Numbered from the stretch's first letter, positions 18,007-26,748 are shown. The stretch: 64,000 nucleotides of DNA from DAOUJI01 sp965237875 (GCA_965237875.1 CBDEGP010000001.1:372001-436000), one strand, 5' to 3'. Notes: generated by a model not told the origin, from the sequence alone. Translations and numbers: made by a program.

Positions 18007-20076
18007 TCATTTTGCAACCAGGGCCAGTGGCACCAGCGGCCTCCGTCCGGCAGGGTGAGGCGGCGGCAGTTGCCATGCGTCGCCCAATACCCCACGTTCC
18101 GCAAGGGTCTGGAGGTTGGACGTGAACAGGATCGGGCGGTTGGACCCGGAGACACCGTGCAGGAAGCCTTCCTCGGCATCAGGGTTCGGGAACACGAACA
18201 GCACCAGGGGCGGCAGCCCGCCGTGGTCTCGGTTGGGCCAGCCGCTGTTGAAGTACCGGCGATAGTTCTCCAGGCGGGTGCGCACCCGCCTGGGGGTGGT
18301 GGCCCGGCGCTCGAACTCCAAGAGGTAGAAGCGCCACCGACCCCGGTACGCCAGCTGGAAGGATGCGTCGGGGTGCACTACGTAGTTGGTCCAGTCCCAG
18401 CGATAGCCGACGGCGGAACGGGACGTGGGCATCAGGTCCACCACCTGGTAGTCGCTGGAGCGGGCGGTCTCGGCGCTGAGGGCGGCGGCGAAACCGGTGA
18501 TGGCGTCGTGGTGCTCCATCTGGGAGGCTAAGGCCCGGAGAGCGGTGCCGGCGTAGACCGGAACTCTCGTGTTGCGGCGACGCCGTTTTCTGGCGCTCCA
18601 GCGGCCCACCACTCGCCCCAGGGCGACCCGGTCCCGGCGGGCCAGGCATCGCAGCCCCTCGTCGGTGAGGACGTGACGCTGCCCGTCTGCCCGCACCAGG
18701 GAGTGGCCGGCCAGGGAGTTGAGGACCTGGTTGGTCCGGCGGCGGGTGACGCCGCCCATCAGCCCGGCCAGTTGGTCGGTGGTGCACAGGGGCCATGCGG
18801 CAAGCAGGTCCAGGGCGTCCTTCACCGCGCGGGTGAGCCGGACGGCGAGGGAAGACCTGAGCAGCTCCGACGGCTCCGGCATGGCGGCCCGCAGGCGGTC
18901 GGGGTAGAGGGTCTCCGGGTCCGGCCTCGGCTTTCTCTCTGCGCCCGGGTTGCGTTGCCTGCCGGATTCGACGGCACTCCCCGCCACCCGGTCGGTCCAG
19001 GCTATGATGGCATTCAGGGACGCGCCGGGGGCCACCTTCACCGGGAGGTCGTACTCCGTGCCGTTGCCGCACTGCTGCCAGACCACGCCCCTGTGGTCTC
19101 CGGCCAGCAGCTCCTCCTCGGTGGCGACGAAGGTCGCCCGGTGCTGCGTGACGTCGCCCAGGGTGCGGACGGCCCGGCGGTTGGCCTGGTCGGAGTGGGC
19201 CAGCACCAGCGTGGCCATGGGGCGTTGGCTGTGCGGCAGGTTCTCCAGGGTTCTCAGTCGGTAGCGCAGGTTGGCTGAGGGCAGCGTCGGACCCTGGCGC
19301 AGCAGGCCTACGGAGCGGCCCCCGGACAGGGTGATCAGCATGTCGTAGGGACCCTGCCTGTAGTGGTCCACCCTCACGGGCTTTCCCCGGGAGTCGGCGT
19401 CGGCGACCAGAGCGGCGGCGCGGTAGAGCGCGGCCACGGCGTCCAGCCGCTCGGCCAGGAGCCGGAACCACTGCCTGGACACCGGGTACTCCCGCAGGAA
19501 GGTCTTCGTTCCCCATTCGACCATTGCCCCGGCGTCTATGCCCTTCTCCGTCGGGAAGTACCGCAGATGGGGGTGAGGTCCCAAAACGGTCAGGCTGTGG
19601 GACACGGAGTCCGCTATGCCCATCTTCACCAGCTTCTTCAACCGGTCGCGGAGAGTGGAGGCGGGGATTCTGCCGAAGCGGGACAGCTCGTCAACGGTGA
19701 CCAGGGGCGTGGCGCACAACAAGAGCAGCGTGTCCTCCAGTGCCTGGGACAGGGGATAGGGTGACCGGACGGGTTTGGGGGCTGGCCTGCTGGCAACCAA
19801 GCGTTCGACGGCCGCGATGGCCCATGTTGCCGCTTCCAAGACCTCGACGCTATCGCCCACGACGCCCAGGACGGCGCGGGGCAGGGCGCGGCCCGTGTGG
19901 CCCCGTCTCAGGAACCTCCAGAGGGTGTGGCGGGAAACGCCGAAGGTCGCCGTCGCTTGCCCGATGCCCCGCCACACAACGTAGGTCCGCAGGTATTCAC
20001 GAATGGCGTCATCAAGGTCGGGGTCGAGCAAAGCGCTCTCGCCCCGCGTCAGCGTCCCTGGCTCTGAAATGGTCAA
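18007..20076 (-). CDS. Replication-relaxation-like protein 2
   Basis: 689 residues, full-length paralogue of the protein at 6452-8467 with the same order: HTH (FGVSRHTLWRFLRRG), winged helix (VDELSRFGRIPASTLRDRL), middle domain (GPYDMLITLSGGRSVGL), second winged helix, and a PD-(D/E)XK-like end (HPDASFQLAYRGRW, then LLEFERRATTP and YRRYF). TTG start after GGAGCAG with a TGA directly upstream, as in the paralogue. The shared middle and end show both copies are under selection despite clear divergence. Probable core replication or excision protein of element 2. Confidence 0.75.
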   Translation of the reverse strand: MTISEPGTLTRGESALLDPDLDDAIREYLRTYVVWRGIGQATATFGVSRHTLWRFLRRGHTGRALPRAVLGVVGDSVEVLEAATWAIAAVERLVASRPAPKPVRSPYPLSQALEDTLLLLCATPLVTVDELSRFGRIPASTLRDRLKKLVKMGIADSVSHSLTVLGPHPHLRYFPTEKGIDAGAMVEWGTKTFLREYPVSRQWFRLLAERLDAVAALYRAAALVADADSRGKPVRVDHYRQGPYDMLITLSGGRSVGLLRQGPTLPSANLRYRLRTLENLPHSQRPMATLVLAHSDQANRRAVRTLGDVTQHRATFVATEEELLAGDHRGVVWQQCGNGTEYDLPVKVAPGASLNAIIAWTDRVAGSAVESGRQRNPGAERKPRPDPETLYPDRLRAAMPEPSELLRSSLAVRLTRAVKDALDLLAAWPLCTTDQLAGLMGGVTRRRTNQVLNSLAGHSLVRADGQRHVLTDEGLRCLARRDRVALGRVVGRWSARKRRRRNTRVPVYAGTALRALASQMEHHDAITGFAAALSAETARSSDYQVVDLMPTSRSAVGYRWDWTNYVVHPDASFQLAYRGRWRFYLLEFERRATTPRRVRTRLENYRRYFNSGWPNRDHGGLPPLVLFVFPNPDAEEGFLHGVSGSNRPILFTSNLQTLAERGVLGDAWQLPPPHPAGRRPLVPLALVAK

Positions 20077-20170
20077 TCAACTGCTCCGTTCCGCAATAGT
20101 CCAACTTCTCATTGTGAAGGGTAAATTCGTCAAAGGTAATGCCTTGCAAGCCATTGTGTACGAGGTGGTT
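20055..20170 (-). other. Conserved overlapping reading frame before replication-relaxation gene 2
   Basis: Minus-strand frame opening at ATG 20,236 encodes PPLPQN, NGLQGITFDEF, DYC and EQLIDHF and ends at 20,012, inside the next gene in another frame. It matches 6351-6470 of element 1 in sequence and in position relative to the TTG start. Confidence 0.4.
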
Positions 20171-20273
20171 TTGTGGTAGAGGCGGGGCTATTCGGGGGCC
20201 GCAGAGCCAGTGAGCCAGGCGGGGGATCGTCGCCATATGAACTGAAGCCCGGTAATCCAGGCAGGTCAGCCGT

Positions 20274-20459
20274 TCAGTCCCCGTCTTCGTCCGTCGGCCT
20301 GGGCGCAGCCCCTGACCGGGACGCCTGACGACGCAGGTGGGCGCGGGCGATCATCCGGGCGAGGATGCGCAGACCGCGCCGCAGCGTCTCCCGCTGCTCG
20401 GCGGAGTACGCCGTCGCCCCTTGGTCTCTCGATGGCTTCCGTCCGTTGGCCCTTCTCAT
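20274..20459 (-). CDS. Small helical protein of the integrative element, paralogue
   Basis: About 61-71 residues; core YSAEQRETLRRGLRILARMI then ARAHLRR, nearly the same as in 6057-6275. ATG 20,459 or 20,489 may start it. First gene of element 2, about 200 bp before replication-relaxation gene 2. Confidence 0.65.
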   Translation of the reverse strand: MRRANGRKPSRDQGATAYSAEQRETLRRGLRILARMIARAHLRRQASRSGAAPRPTDEDGD

Positions 20460-20571
20460 TCTGCTCCCCGCCGTGGCTCCCGACGCCAAACGTGCGGTCG
20501 TCGGAGCAGTCGTGTTTCGGCGTCTTCCCTCCAGTGTGAACGGCGAGATGGCCGTTCGGAACCTCCCAGGC

Positions 20572-20610
20572 GGGGGTGCATGTATGTCCCCTGCTCATGT
20601 ATGCACCCCC
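20572..20610. promoter_or_regulatory. 39-bp inverted repeat in the leader of element 2
   Basis: Arms GGGGGTGCATGTATG (20,572-20,586) and CATGTATGCACCCCC (20,596-20,610) match at 13 of 15 positions around a 9-bp spacer. It is about 100-150 bp upstream of the small helical gene. The leader (20,490-20,890) also has TGTACA-like sites near 20,660 and 20,700. Confidence 0.55.
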
Positions 20611-20892
20611 CCTTATGGGGTCTGCAAGGATCGAGGGCTGTCCGCACTGTGCGCGGGGTGTACAGGGAATCGGACTTTCTTGGCAGGGTGTGCAAATTGG
20701 TACATTCAGCTTTGAAACGGAGCAAAAAGAGGCCCCTACGGGATGTGAACAGGAAGCACTTTTGGGGAAGTGCTCCTTCCGGCGCGCATATGCAAGGTCC
20801 CTAGCTGAGAATAGGCAACTTGGCACGCCGTGAGACAGCGTGGCGGTTGACATCCGCCCTAGCTGCAATGAGCATTGTGCAGGGCGGCAGGA

Positions 20893-21078
20893 AGGCTGGA
20901 ATCGGGTGCGAGTTACGGACCGGGACTCCTGACGCCGCGGGTGAGCGTGGACGATAATCCGGGCGGGGATGCGAAGCCCACTACGCACCGTCTCCCGGTG
21001 CTCGGTAGAGTAGGACGGCGATCCCCGCTTTGCCGTCGCCCGGCGATCTGTCGATGGGCTCAGCGCCAACTTGTTCAC
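20893..21078 (-). pseudogene. Degraded third copy of the small helical element protein
   Basis: Minus-strand frame from ATG 21,078 includes YSTEHRETVRSGLRIPARII then VHAHPRR, a recognisable but altered form of the small AEQR protein. The frame runs on far past the homologous end, as expected for a lost stop. No intact replication-relaxation gene follows it. Confidence 0.5.
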
Positions 21079-21500
21079 CTCTCTGCGGTCTGCCGCGGCT
21101 CATCGGATCGCGGCCTTCGCAAGAGAGTGTGAACAAATGAAACTGGAAATAAGACCCCTCATAACTCTGCGCACGAATGCGGGTTGTTACAGGCCGTTCC
21201 CCCGTGGCTCTGCGCAGGGATGCGGGGGGCTATAGACTCTCTGTTTTTCGGGCCCTTTCGTGCAGTATTGGGGGTGTACAGGAGTTTGAGTTTCGTCGGG
21301 AAGGCGCAAGTCGGGTCGTGGGCAAGCTGAAACAGGGGTGAATCGCCCCCTACAGGAGGTAATCAGGAAACACTTTGGCGAATCACGGCGTTCCGGACGG
21401 CAATGACATCGCCAAACGTGGGGAATGACATCGGCGGGCCGGTTGGAGCGTCGCCCCAATGACATTAGGCCCAGAAAAATGCGATTGAAGCGGGGGTGCG
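21079..21500. other. Intergenic relic region of the third element
   Basis: No gene is supported. It contains CCCCCTACAGG (21,346-21,356), the element motif on the minus strand, and a leader-like stretch with GTGTACAGGAG near 21,280. It looks like a decayed leader. Confidence 0.4.
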
Positions 21501-22184
21501 TTACGTGCGTCGAAAGAGGCGGTTAGAGGCATCTCCAGCCCCTGAAGGGCGTTGACGCATTGCTCGTGCAGGCCGTGCAGTGGCCGTCAGCGCGGCACAG
21601 GTCCCGGGACCGGGCCTCGGGGGTCCGGGGACAGGGTGCAGTTGGGGCGGTCCCCGGGCCGGACCAGGGGTAGCGTCGGCTATGGCCCTCAGCCGGTCGT
21701 AGAGAGACCGGCGCCGCAGGGCTAGGCCCTGGCGGACGATGCCGAAGCTGCGGCCGTCGTGCAGGGTGATGATGGCGTCGAAGCGACCCCTGCGGTGGAA
21801 CTCAACGAGAGACCGTAGGCCGTCGATGCCGGGGGACATCGAGGCGGCGAGTCGGTAGACGCTGGCCACCGCGTCCATCCTGCGGATGAGCAGCGTCAGC
21901 CACTCCCTGGACATGGGGTAGGCCCGCACGAAGTCCGAGGGCGTGTCGTATCCGAGCAACGCCGCAGCCTGTCTGATGCCGTTGGCCGTCAGGTGGTATC
22001 GCTGGCTAGAAAGCAGGTGGACGGTGCCGTGGCTGACGCGCCCGGCGATGCCCTCGGCCAGCAGGTCGGACAGTGCTCGGTGGACGGTCGCGTGAGGCTC
22101 ACCGAGGACGCGCGACAGCTCCGCCGAGTCGATGAACGGCATCCGGCTGAGGGAATCGAGTAGCCGTTGGGCGGAAAGCGCCAT
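21501..22184 (-). pseudogene. Truncated replication-relaxation-like protein 3
   Basis: From ATG 22,184 (MALSAQRLLDSLSRMPFIDS) the frame gives a winged helix (AELSRVLGEPHATVHRALSD) and the middle domain (AYPMSREWLTLLIRRMDAVA, then GRFDAIITLHDGRSFGIVR) of the family. After about LRAIADATPG the protein turns into a Pro/Arg-rich tail, so the frame is lost there. The second winged helix and nuclease-like end are missing. It is shorter at the N-terminus too (no HTH). A relic of a third, related element. Confidence 0.65.
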
Positions 22185-22304
22185 GTGTCGAGCGTAGCAA
22201 AAGGGGGGGCGCTGTGCCTCCGTCACATGGCAGTGCCGGTGTGTGGGAAGGCAGCGGACGCCGTTCTCCTGGGCCGAGTTCCCCGGCCTCCGCCGGGGCA
22301 GGCT

Positions 22305-22439
22305 ATGGCCGAGGAGCCGGTCAAGCCCAAGATCCGCAGCCGGAAGCCAAAGCCCGCAGCCGCGTCCCTGTTCGAGTGGGCGTTCGCCCTTGAGCAGGAG
22401 CGGGAGCGGGAGGCGGAGCCGGTCGGCGCGGGACCTTAG
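22305..22439 (+). CDS. Small basic hypothetical protein
   Basis: 44 residues: MAEEPVKPKIRSRKPKP, then SLFEWAFALEQEREREAEPV. A basic N-terminus and an amphipathic helix; looks coding because of its clean composition and the hairpin right after its stop. Divergent from the truncated replication-relaxation gene. No family recognised. Confidence 0.4.
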   Translation: MAEEPVKPKIRSRKPKPAAASLFEWAFALEQEREREAEPVGAGP

Positions 22440-22455
22440 ACCGCTCAGAAAAGAG

Positions 22456-22490
22456 GGAGGCCGTCGCTGCGAGTAGTTGCGACGGCCTCC
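22456..22490. terminator. Bidirectional hairpin terminator
   Basis: Perfect 12-bp arms GGAGGCCGTCGC/GCGACGGCCTCC with an 11-nt loop. On the minus strand it is followed by CTCTTTTCT, a fair T-tract; on the plus strand it sits 16 bp after the small basic gene. Confidence 0.75.
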
Positions 22491-22830
22491 TGCACGTCCA
22501 TGTGTGCGGCCCGTTTCTTTTGCCCATTTTCCGGTGGGGCATTGATTCCTCTTCTTCGTTCGCCCTGTCCATCTGGGGAGGCGACAGGCATGGAAGCCAG
22601 GAAGAAGAGACTCACCCTGCCCTCCTTTCAACGTCGGCTGAAGGTCTGGCGGTCAAGGGCGTCAGCATGCGCCGGAGCGGTCAAACCGCCGTCGACCGGG
22701 AGGCCGACGAAGGGAAAGGCTTATACCCCGTTGCTCGGCAGCGCCATGCGCCATAGCTAACACGCGCTGGGAGCGCCTTTCGGGCGACATGGACAATATG
22801 CTGTCCGTCCCCGGCTGAGGGCGCGGGGCT

Positions 22831-22990
22831 TCAGCAGAAGGGCAAGTCGCCAAGGGCAAACGAGGTCAACTGGTCTTCCAGACTGGCTGGCACGCACCCG
22901 CTCAACCCGTTGTTGAAGAGGTCGAGCGCTACCAGATTGGAGAGGCTGTCCATCTCCGGCGGTGTCTCCCCTGGGCAAACCACGTGCAAT
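22831..22990 (-). pseudogene. C-terminal relic of a second LRR lipoprotein gene
   Basis: The minus strand encodes GETPPEMDSLSNLVALDLF, NNGLSGCVPASLEDQL and GDLPFC before TGA at 22,831. This is the last leucine-rich repeat and C-terminal cap of an LRR protein of the type encoded just upstream (23,026-24,279), which ends differently. No further repeats are in frame. Confidence 0.6.
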
Positions 22991-23025
22991 CCCCGCAGAG
23001 TCGAGCGAAGTGGAACACCTGGGAC

Positions 23026-24279
23026 TCAGCAGTTGGCCCGTTGTTCGATACGTAGGTGCCGATACCCACCCGTTAGACACGGGAACTGATTGCCATAGAT
23101 CTCAATCTCGACTTCCCGCTCGAGCAGGTCCCACACCTCGGAAGGTATCTCCCCGCTTAGCTGGTTTTCGTGTAGACCCAGATATATCAGGTTATCGAGG
23201 TTACCCAACTCGGAAGGTATCTCCCCGCTTAGCTGGTTTTCGTGTAGAGTAAGATTTTCCAGGGTCCAATAATCACCCAACTCCGGGGGTATCTCTCCGG
23301 TCAACTGGTTCCCACTGAGGCCGATGAATTCTATTCTGTGGTAGTCGCCCCAGTTAATGGCCAGATCTGGCGGTATTGTCCCGCTCAGCTGGTTCCCACT
23401 GAGGTTTAGCTTGAGCATGTTTGAATTCGCCAAGCCTGAAGGTATCTCCCCGCTCAATTGGTTCCCAGCGAGGTTTAGAATGCTCATGGTCACTGTGAAA
23501 TTCGCCAAGCCTGTGACATTCGCCAACCCTGAAGGTATCTCCCCGCTCAACTGGTTCCCAGCGAGGTTCAACTCGTACAGGTTGGACCTATTCGCCAGTT
23601 CCACCAGTTCCGGCGGAATCTCACCGCTCACCTGGGTACCTGTAATGCTCAGGTATTGTATTTTTGCCAAGTCGCCAAGTTCGGGGGGAATCTCGCCGCT
23701 CACCTTGCCCAAATCTAGCCACAGATTTATCAGGTTGGCGAGGTTGGCCAGCTCCGGCGGTATCTCCCCCGTTAATCCGTCACCATGGAGGGACAGGTAT
23801 TCCAGGTTGGGGAAGTTGCCAAATTCAGGTGGAATCTCCCCCCTTAAACCGTCGCCACCGAGGCTCAGTACTTCCAGGGCTCCGAGGTCAATCAGCTCCA
23901 GGGGTATCTCCCCGCTCAACTCCTGTCCAGACCCTGACCCCCCTATCTGCAAATAAGTCACGCGGCCGTTGACGATCTGGACTCCAGACCATTCGCCCAA
24001 TGGAGCGTCGGTCAGCCAGTTTCCGCTGTCCTCCCAGTTTGGTCCGTCCAAGGCATTGTATAAGGTGACCAAGATTTCCCTGTCCTTTGCAAGCGAGCCC
24101 GGTGCAGGCGCACGGACTCTGTCGGTCGCTTCGGGGGCAGGCGCAGCAGTGGTAGCATCTTCTCCAGGCGCTGCATCTCCGCCGCAGGCGGCGAGCAGGG
24201 CGACCAGAATCAGCGCAAGGGCGGCGAATCCCGCAAGCAACATCCATGCAGAGCGTCCGGGGACGAGGTTGTTCATCAC
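23026..24279 (-). CDS. Lipoprotein with plant-type leucine-rich repeats
   Basis: About 417 residues. GTG 24,279 (or ATG 24,276) follows AAGGAG. Signal peptide with lipobox LLAAC, a short Ala/Pro linker, an N-terminal LRR cap (ILVTLYNALDGPNWEDSGNW), then about ten repeats of the form L-x2-L-x-L-x2-N-x-L-S/T-G-x-I-P. The C-terminal cap carries Cys near the end (FPCLTGGY). Exposed surface protein, likely for binding to host or matrix molecules or other cells. Sits in the island close to the CAT tRNA. The repeats are similar at DNA level, so the number may vary between strains. Confidence 0.88.
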   Translation of the reverse strand: MMNNLVPGRSAWMLLAGFAALALILVALLAACGGDAAPGEDATTAAPAPEATDRVRAPAPGSLAKDREILVTLYNALDGPNWEDSGNWLTDAPLGEWSGVQIVNGRVTYLQIGGSGSGQELSGEIPLELIDLGALEVLSLGGDGLRGEIPPEFGNFPNLEYLSLHGDGLTGEIPPELANLANLINLWLDLGKVSGEIPPELGDLAKIQYLSITGTQVSGEIPPELVELANRSNLYELNLAGNQLSGEIPSGLANVTGLANFTVTMSILNLAGNQLSGEIPSGLANSNMLKLNLSGNQLSGTIPPDLAINWGDYHRIEFIGLSGNQLTGEIPPELGDYWTLENLTLHENQLSGEIPSELGNLDNLIYLGLHENQLSGEIPSEVWDLLEREVEIEIYGNQFPCLTGGYRHLRIEQRANC

Positions 24280-24447
24280 TTTGTCGCTCCTTTCAATAGT
24301 CATAGGCCCGGCTTCGCCAGCGCATCTATCGACCTGTCGAACGCCAAGCGAACATATCCAAAATTCATTAGCCAAGGAACCCGACTTATTCTACACCCTA
24401 TATCATATGAGACGTATAGATATCACCCCCTTTTTGTATATGGATTC

Positions 24448-24909
24448 TTGTACAATCTTGCTCCCGGACGGTATATGGGGGCGGTCGATTACGTGGTCAA
24501 GCCCTTCTCGCCGAGGGAGCTTGCGGCGAGGATCAGGGCGGCGCTGCGCAGGCGAGCCGGGCCGCATCCGGCCGAGCCGTCCGAACCCTGCTCGCTGGGA
24601 GACCTGACCATCGACTACCCCGGACGCCGAGTGGCGGTGGCAGGGCGTCCGGTGCGGCTGACGCCCACCGAGTACGAGTTGCTCTTCGAGCTTTCGGTCC
24701 ACGCCGGCCGGGTGTTGACCCACGACCAGCTGTTGCAACGGGTCTGGGGTCCGGAAAGGACCGGCGAACCCTGGCTGGTCCGCGAAGTAGTGAAGAGGCT
24801 CCGCCGCAAGCTGGGCGACGACGCCGGCAACCCCGCCTACATCCCTACTGAGCCGAGGGTGGGCTACCGGATGGCGAAGGGCGAGACGCTGGGACAAGAG
24901 GAGGCATGA
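24448..24909 (+). pseudogene. OmpR-family response regulator lacking most of its receiver domain
   Basis: The frame opens in AT-rich DNA and enters homology at GAVDYVVKPFSPRELAARIR, the last helix of a receiver domain with its conserved Lys-Pro. The phosphorylated Asp and about 85 receiver residues are missing. The DNA-binding domain is complete (LTPTEYELLFEL, then REVVKRLRRKLGDD and YIPTEPRVGYRM). The front of the gene was probably lost when the island formed; no histidine kinase is adjacent. A short DNA-binding protein could still be made from the internal start. Confidence 0.75.
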
Positions 24910-24986
24910 CCGTGGCCGTCCCGCGCCCTGCTGCTGGCCCAAGCTGCCTTCCCGCATTCCGGCCTGGCGGCCGGCCTCCACAAACC

Positions 24987-25017
24987 AGAAGCCCCGGCTG
25001 ACACATCGGGGGCTTCT
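24987..25017 (+). terminator. Hairpin terminator after the response-regulator relic
   Basis: 9-bp arms AGAAGCCCC/GGGGCTTCT with a 13-nt loop, 77 bp after the stop. No T-tract follows. Confidence 0.55.
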
Positions 25018-25121
25018 GCGGAACTCTATCCGCTACGGGAGTAACTGGCTGCCCGTTTCCAGGCGGGTTTCGCCGCCGGGCTGGCCCTATGGTTGCTTAC
25101 AGTGCCAGATTGAAGGTAATG

Positions 25122-25145
25122 GTGAAAGTTCTTGATTTTGTCAAG
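25122..25145 (-). other. Putative attachment site at the 3' end of the CAT tRNA
   Basis: Read on the minus strand, the tRNA 3' end GGGCCCACCA is followed by CGCTTGACAAAATCAAGAAC and TTTCAC. ACAAAATCAAGAACTTTCAC is identical to 58,331-58,350 and one base off 63,540-63,559; GTTCTTGATTTTGTCAAG matches the recombinase 2 gene end with one change. Marks the boundary between island and core. Confidence 0.6.
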
Positions 25146-25147
25146 CG

Positions 25148-25222
25148 TGGTGGGCCCGGCTGGAATCGAACCAACGACCCGCCGGTTATGAGCCGGCTGC
25201 TCTGCCTCTGAGCTACGGGCCC
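25148..25222 (-). tRNA. tRNA with CAT anticodon (elongator Met or Ile2), CCA encoded
   Basis: Acceptor GGGCCCG pairs with CGGGCCC and ends in ACCA. Anticodon stem GCCGG/CCGGC encloses loop CTCATAA, anticodon CAT; the T arm is CTGGAATCGAACC-type with GGTTCGATTCC. A paired G1-C72 argues against the initiator tRNA. Whether C34 is lysidine-modified (Ile) cannot be told from sequence alone. Confidence 0.93.
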
Positions 25223-25382
25223 TGTACGGTAAAGTCAGATTATCCCAGGCGCTTATTGGTGTCAACACAGTCGGTCGCCGCCCCAGGTTCTTTACATACC
25301 GTCAGCCCGCTTGTTAACCTTGCTTGCACCCACAGTGACCCGAGAGGTCTGGTGAATCTCGCCAACGAACAAAGGAGGCTCC

Positions 25383-26717
25383 TTGGTCCACTATTTGGGG
25401 CAGACGGATATGGACAAGATACTCTCCCTTTCGAAACGGAGAGGCTTCATCTTTCAGAGCAGCGAGATTTACGGCGGACTGAATGCGACCTGGGACTACG
25501 GCCCTCTGGGTGTTGAACTGAAGAGAAACGTCAAGGACGCCTGGTGGCGCACAGTGGTCCACGAGAGAGACGACATGGTGGGCCTGGACGCCGCCATACT
25601 GATGCACCCCCAGGCATGGGTCACCAGCGGCCACGTTGAAAGCTTCTCCGACCCTTTGGTGGAATGCAAGCAGTGCCACTTGAGGTTCAGGTCTGACGAT
25701 TTGGAAGACGACTCCAAATGCCCGGACTGCGGCGGCGAATTGACGCCCCCCCGCAACTTCAACCTGATGTTCAAGACATTCATGGGCGCCGTTGAAGACA
25801 CCGCCAGTGAGGTCTATCTCAGGCCGGAGACTGCCCAGGGCATCTTCGTCAACTTTGCCAACGTGCTTGTGGCTTCCAGGCGCAAGCTGCCCTTTGGGAT
25901 CGCGCAAATCGGCAAGGCGTTCCGCAACGAGATCACTCCCGGCAACACGACTTTCCGCACCCGGGAGTTCGAGCAGATGGAGATCGAATATTTCGTCAAA
26001 CCGGGCACCGACATGGACTGGCTAAAGTCCTGGGTGGACGAGCGGCTGGCCTGGTACGTCAAGCATGGCCTGCGGCAAGAGAACCTGCGCTTGCGTCAGC
26101 ACGGCGGCGACGAGCTTGCCCACTACGCCAAGGACTGCTACGACGTGGAATACAGGTTTCCGTGGGGATGGGCGGAACTGGAAGGCATTGCCAACCGGTC
26201 GGACTACGACCTCAAGGCCCACGGAGAGTCCAGCGGCGAGGACCTCAAATATTTCGACGACGAGATGAAAGAGCGATACTACCCCTACGTCATCGAGCCG
26301 TCGGGCGGCGTGGACCGAGCGACCCTGGCCTTCCTCATCGACTCCTACGATGAAGAGCCCGACCGGTCCTCCTCGAAAGAGGAGACCCGCACCCTGCTGC
26401 GGCTGCACCGGAAACTGGCGCCCGTTAAAGCCGCCGTCTTGCCCCTGAGCCGAAACGAGAAGCTGGTACCTACGGCCAGAAACGTCCATGCCCTGCTCCG
26501 TCAGCACGTGGCTACACAGTTCGACGACGCCCAGAGCATCGGGCGGCGTTACCGGAGGCAGGACGAAATAGGGACGCCCTTCTGTGTGACCGTGGACTTC
26601 GACACGCTGGAAGACTCGCAGGTCACCATCCGAGAGCGTGACACCATGGAGCAGATCAGAGTTCCCATCGCCAACCTCGTGGGCATATTGCAGGACAAGT
26701 TGCAGCACGGCTGGTAG
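25383..26717 (+). CDS. glyQS: Glycyl-tRNA synthetase, single-chain class II type
   Basis: Charges tRNA-Gly with glycine in the cytoplasm. 444 residues, as expected for the alpha2 bacterial/eukaryotic type. GFIFQSSEIYGGLNATWDYG at the front, a zinc-finger-like insert (CKQC, CPDCGG), motif 2 (IAQIGKAFRNEITPG, FRTREFEQMEIEYF), and motif 3 near EPSGGVDR. The C-terminal anticodon domain begins near PVKAAVLPLS. AAAGGAGG precedes TTG 25,383; ATG 25,410 is an alternative. First gene of the core block, transcribed away from the tRNA. Confidence 0.95.
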   Translation: MVHYLGQTDMDKILSLSKRRGFIFQSSEIYGGLNATWDYGPLGVELKRNVKDAWWRTVVHERDDMVGLDAAILMHPQAWVTSGHVESFSDPLVECKQCHLRFRSDDLEDDSKCPDCGGELTPPRNFNLMFKTFMGAVEDTASEVYLRPETAQGIFVNFANVLVASRRKLPFGIAQIGKAFRNEITPGNTTFRTREFEQMEIEYFVKPGTDMDWLKSWVDERLAWYVKHGLRQENLRLRQHGGDELAHYAKDCYDVEYRFPWGWAELEGIANRSDYDLKAHGESSGEDLKYFDDEMKERYYPYVIEPSGGVDRATLAFLIDSYDEEPDRSSSKEETRTLLRLHRKLAPVKAAVLPLSRNEKLVPTARNVHALLRQHVATQFDDAQSIGRRYRRQDEIGTPFCVTVDFDTLEDSQVTIRERDTMEQIRVPIANLVGILQDKLQHGW

Positions 26718-26748
26718 GGGAAGGTCAAGCAGGCAGGAGGCCCAAGCT

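Noticed and set aside
25026..25268. 80-codon open frame across the tRNA
   Set aside because: It is the translation of the tRNA gene and its flanks, a frequent false gene call.
25223..25382. T-box or glycine riboswitch before glyQS
   Set aside because: No T-box sequence or tandem aptamer pattern could be seen in this 160-bp leader.
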